Shown here piece after piece: positions 13,751-16,033 of a stretch of 16,033 bases of DNA. Source of the DNA: DASXBJ01 sp036491755 (GTDB lineage: Bacteria; Chloroflexota; Dormibacteria; Dormibacterales; Dormibacteraceae). Each line of letters starts with the position of its first letter. Positions within the stretch are counted from its first letter, which is position 1. A program made the position numbers and the translations under genes. The DNA lies in NCBI GenBank assembly GCA_036491755.1, contig DASXBJ010000030.1, positions 1 to 16,033 of the forward strand, given 5' to 3'. Below the pieces are notes generated by a model that had not been told where the DNA came from, did no database searches, and saw only the letters and a program-made list of their open reading frames with translations.

Positions 13751-14100
13751 GTCGCGCTTCGCTCGATGATTGCGGCGGTGCCGTAGGCGACCACCTCGGT
13801 CATCGTCTGTCCCATCTCGGAGGAGTCGAACCGCATCATCACGACCGCGTTGGCGCCCATGGCGCGAGCGTTCTCGACCATGCGATCGATGGCATGGCGC
13901 CGTGTGTCCTCGACCAGCCGGGTGTACTCGAATATCTCTCCCCCACCCAGCGCCCGAAGTCCGGCGAGTATGTTCCCGCCGAGCCCGCGACTGCGCACAA
14001 CCACTCCGAACACCTGGCCCAGCGCCCGCTTGACCTCGTAGCCGGCCGGCCGCTCCGTGGTGGTGACGAGAACCGCGTCTTGAGACTGCATGTGCGACAT
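13747..14100 (-). CDS. ybjQ: YbjQ / UPF0145 (DUF74) family protein
   Basis: 117 residues, near the family's usual length of about 105. Recognised from VLVTTTERPAGYEV near the start, VFGVVVRSRGLGGNILAGLR, and the conserved GANAVVMMRFDSSEMG followed by TEVVAYGTAAII at the end. YbjQ proteins are small, symmetric, possibly heavy-metal-binding oligomers; their role is not established. First gene of the operon with the small membrane protein (ATGA overlap) and the S9 peptidase. Start at ATG 14100 or ATG 14091; neither has a Shine-Dalgarno and no clear -10 box was found. The 5' end overlaps the furthest upstream start of the divergent decarboxylase gene. Confidence 0.9.
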   Translation of the reverse strand: MSHMQSQDAVLVTTTERPAGYEVKRALGQVFGVVVRSRGLGGNILAGLRALGGGEIFEYTRLVEDTRRHAIDRMVENARAMGANAVVMMRFDSSEMGQTMTEVVAYGTAAIIERSAT

Positions 14101-15496
14101 TGTGTGCCTAGTGGAGCGCGATGGGCCGATCGATGAGTGCCTGTCGGTGCGCGGCGGCCGCCTGACGATCGAGGATTGCGACGCCGCGAGTCTCGCCGAG
14201 AGATTCGGAACCCCCCTTTATGTGATCTCCGAGGACCAGCTGCGGCGCAACGTCAGGACGTTTTACTCCGAGTTCCGCCGGCGCTGGACCGAGGGTCCCG
14301 TGGTGGTGATGCCGTCGATCAAGGCCAACTTCGTGCTGGCCCTGCGGCGAATCCTCAACGAGGAGGGCGCGGGCTGCGACACGTTCGGGCGCGGCGAGCT
14401 GCACGCTGCGCTGCTCACGGGCGTGCCACCCGACCGGATCTCGTTCAACGGCAGCTCGAAATCCGCCGACCTCGTCGAGCAGGCGATCAGCGCCGGGGCG
14501 CGCATCACTCTCGACGCCGCTCGCGAGGTGGAGCTCGTGATCGCGGCGGCGAAGAAGGTGGGCAGGACTGCCAGGGTCCGGGTGCGGGTGAGGCCCGACT
14601 TCGACGTCGAGTCGCCGTCGGACTTCTACGCGGAGCCGATCTCCGTCCGCGAGGCGGCCCGGCATTACAAGCCCGGCATCCCCACCGAGGAGGTGCTGGA
14701 CGCGGCTCGCACGCTGATCGCCGCGCCGGGCGTCGAGCTGACCGGGGTGACGATGCACGCGGGGCGGCAGACCACTGACCTGGCGGCGTGGTCGAGCATG
14801 GTGCGCAGCTTCGTGGGCGTGATCGCCACGCTGCGCGATGCGACCGGCGGCTGGGAGCCGGCGGAGGTCGACCTCGGCGGCGGGTACCCCGTGCCGCGCG
14901 ATCCGTTTGGCCGCGCCGATGCGCGGCGCCAATCCGCGCCCGACGCGCCATCGGTGGCGGAGTACGCGGAGGTCCTCACGCGCACGCTGCGGGAGGAGCT
15001 GGCCGCCATCGGCATGTCGGCGGCACGCCGGTTGGAGATAGAGCCGGGGCGCGCGATCTACGGCAACGCGGGGATCCACCTGGCATCCGTGACCAACGTC
15101 AAGCGCGAGACGCGCCCGGCATCCCACATCTGGGTCGAAACGGACACGTCCGAGATCTGGCTGCCGGACGTCAACCTCGAGCGCAACCGCTGGACCGTCT
15201 GCGTGGCGGAACGCGCCCTCGAAACTGCCTCGATGGTCGCTGACGTGGTCGGGATCACGTGCGGCTTCGACGTCGTCGTTCCGGACGCGATTCTCGCGGA
15301 GGTGAGCCAGGGCGACGTGCTGGCGTTCCTCGACACCGGCGCATATCAGGACGCCAACGCCACGAACTTCAACGCCCTTCCCCGGCCCGCGACGATCCTC
15401 GTCACGGGCGACCAGGCTCAGCTGGTCAAGCGCGCCGAAACGGTGGAGGACGTGTTCGCGCGCGACCTCGTCCCCGAGCGGCTGGCGAGCAGATGA
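14090..15496 (+). CDS. PLP-dependent decarboxylase, divergent diaminopimelate-decarboxylase-like
   Basis: 468 residues of the alanine-racemase-fold (type III) decarboxylase family that includes LysA. Visible: PLP lysine Lys78 in MPSIKANF, His223 in VTMHAGRQ, phosphate-binding GGG 263-265 in DLGGGYPVP, EPGR 318-321, Cys391, and GAYQ 417-420 with FNALPRP at 427-433. Differences from true LysA: HVGSQ is HAGRQ, and the substrate-binding C-E-S-x-D loop is CGFD, so the Glu that reads the substrate is missing. A substrate other than meso-diaminopimelate is therefore likely. The start is unsure: ATG 14090 overlaps the ybjQ gene; GTG 14102, 14111 or 14147 may be real. Stop overlaps the next gene as ATGA. 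Confidence 0.85.
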   Translation: MCDIVCLVERDGPIDECLSVRGGRLTIEDCDAASLAERFGTPLYVISEDQLRRNVRTFYSEFRRRWTEGPVVVMPSIKANFVLALRRILNEEGAGCDTFGRGELHAALLTGVPPDRISFNGSSKSADLVEQAISAGARITLDAAREVELVIAAAKKVGRTARVRVRVRPDFDVESPSDFYAEPISVREAARHYKPGIPTEEVLDAARTLIAAPGVELTGVTMHAGRQTTDLAAWSSMVRSFVGVIATLRDATGGWEPAEVDLGGGYPVPRDPFGRADARRQSAPDAPSVAEYAEVLTRTLREELAAIGMSAARRLEIEPGRAIYGNAGIHLASVTNVKRETRPASHIWVETDTSEIWLPDVNLERNRWTVCVAERALETASMVADVVGITCGFDVVVPDAILAEVSQGDVLAFLDTGAYQDANATNFNALPRPATILVTGDQAQLVKRAETVEDVFARDLVPERLASR

Positions 15497-15951
15497 CCGC
15501 CCAGCGAATCGACCACGTCGGGATCACGACCTCCGATCTCGACCGCTCCCTCCACTTCTACGTGGACGTCCTGGGACTCAAGTTGCTGGCCCGGCACGCG
15601 ATGTCTGAACCCGACCTGGCCGCGCTGCTCGGCCTCCATACGGTCGACCTCGACATCGCGGACCTCGACTCGGGCGACGGGCGGATCGTGGAGCTCATCC
15701 ATTACCGCCAGCCGGAGGGGACGCGGGTCAGCCACCACAGCTGGGACTCCCCCACCACCCACATCGCGTTCACGGTCGACGACATGGCGGCGGTGGAGGA
15801 GCGGATGGCGCAGTCGAAGGTCCAGGTCATCTCGCACCGGAAGCTCACGATCCACGACCCCGGCGGGCCGTGGGACGGGGCTGTGTGCCTTTACCTCCGC
15901 GACCCGTACGGGACCATCATCGAGCTGGTGCAGCGCAGGCCTGAGGCCTGA
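15493..15951 (+). CDS. VOC / glyoxalase-fold metal-dependent protein
   Basis: 152 residues, two beta-alpha-beta-beta-beta modules. The expected metal ligands are present: His8 (DHVGI), Glu67 (IVELIH), His90 (TTHIAF), Glu144 (IIELVQ). This H-E-H-E set is that of glyoxalase I and methylmalonyl-CoA epimerase; DPYGTIIELVQ is typical of the family. The substrate cannot be deduced. ATG 15493 overlaps the stop of the decarboxylase gene (ATGA); the frame is open further upstream to 15259 but only as a shadow of that gene. Coupling suggests it acts in the same pathway, perhaps on the product or a reactive by-product of the decarboxylase; this is inference. Confidence 0.92.
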   Translation: MTAQRIDHVGITTSDLDRSLHFYVDVLGLKLLARHAMSEPDLAALLGLHTVDLDIADLDSGDGRIVELIHYRQPEGTRVSHHSWDSPTTHIAFTVDDMAAVEERMAQSKVQVISHRKLTIHDPGGPWDGAVCLYLRDPYGTIIELVQRRPEA

Positions 15952-16033
15952 TCAGGAGACCAGCTTCGTCAGCCTCTCGGCCAGCTCGCCGACCTTCACG
16001 CGTTCCTGCTCGGTTGAGTCGCGATGGCGGATG
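15952..16033 (-). CDS. glyS: C-terminal end of probable glycyl-tRNA synthetase (cut by window end)
   Basis: Only the last 26 residues are in the window: IRHRDSTEQERVKVGELAER and six more, then TGA. The xRxRDxxEQxRVxxxEL pattern is the C-terminal strand and helix of the anticodon-binding domain of class IIa glycyl-tRNA synthetase, where R-x-R-D-T-M-E-Q-x-R is common. Other class IIa synthetases (Thr, Pro, His) share the fold but usually not the RDxxEQ string. The stop directly abuts the VOC gene stop, with no terminator between. Confidence 0.6.
   Translation of the reverse strand, partial: IRHRDSTEQERVKVGELAERLTKLVS

Overview
The window is about 16 kb of high-GC bacterial chromosome with tightly packed genes. 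No rRNA, tRNA, insertion sequence, CRISPR array or phage module is visible. Gene content (pyruvate phosphate dikinase, a DUF222/HNH protein of the 13E12 type, S9, M20 and C1 peptidases, a YbjQ protein) and -10 boxes of TANNNT type lying 6 bases from start codons (leaderless mRNAs) suggest an actinobacterium or a neighbouring Terrabacteria lineage such as Dormibacterota or Chloroflexota. This placement is inference; the sequence does not name the organism.

Layout. (1) 1-1679 minus: N-terminal two thirds of pyruvate phosphate dikinase, cut by the window edge, divergent from (2) an unrecognised protein at 1706-2323 plus with an EGHARATA motif; the two putative -10 boxes overlap in the tiny gap. 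(3) 2325-2438 minus: possible 37-residue membrane peptide. (4) 2521-3291 plus: papain-like cysteine peptidase. (5) 3292-3446: a non-coding gap between convergent genes holding a large imperfect hairpin. (6) 3447-4085 minus: single-pass membrane protein of unknown role. (7) 4254-6059 minus: secreted phosphoesterase of the phospholipase C/acid phosphatase family, followed by a textbook intrinsic terminator. (8) 6197-8200 minus: S9 serine peptidase, divergent from (9) 8294-9439 plus: M20 metallopeptidase, which overlaps by TTGA (10) 9436-10413 plus: a protein that looks like two tandem PD-(D/E)xK nuclease-like modules. (11) 10410-11720 minus: DUF222/HNH endonuclease-like protein meeting gene 10 tail to tail on a shared CTAG; its promoter carries a perfect 16-bp palindrome between -35 and -10 that resembles a Gram-positive LexA (SOS) box. 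(12) A minus-strand operon 14100-11778: ybjQ-like gene, small membrane protein, second S9 peptidase. (13) A plus-strand pair 14090-15951: divergent diaminopimelate-decarboxylase-like PLP enzyme and a VOC/glyoxalase-fold protein joined by ATGA. (14) 15952-16033 minus: C-terminal tail of what looks like glycyl-tRNA synthetase.

Functionally the window mixes core metabolism and translation genes at its edges with a peptide/protein degradation set (C1, two S9, M20 peptidases), a secreted phosphoesterase, and a pair of possible nucleases. The most interesting parts are the SOS-like operator over the HNH gene, the dual nuclease-like protein beside it, the overlapping divergent leaderless promoters at 1690-1699, and the structured non-coding element at 3307-3396.
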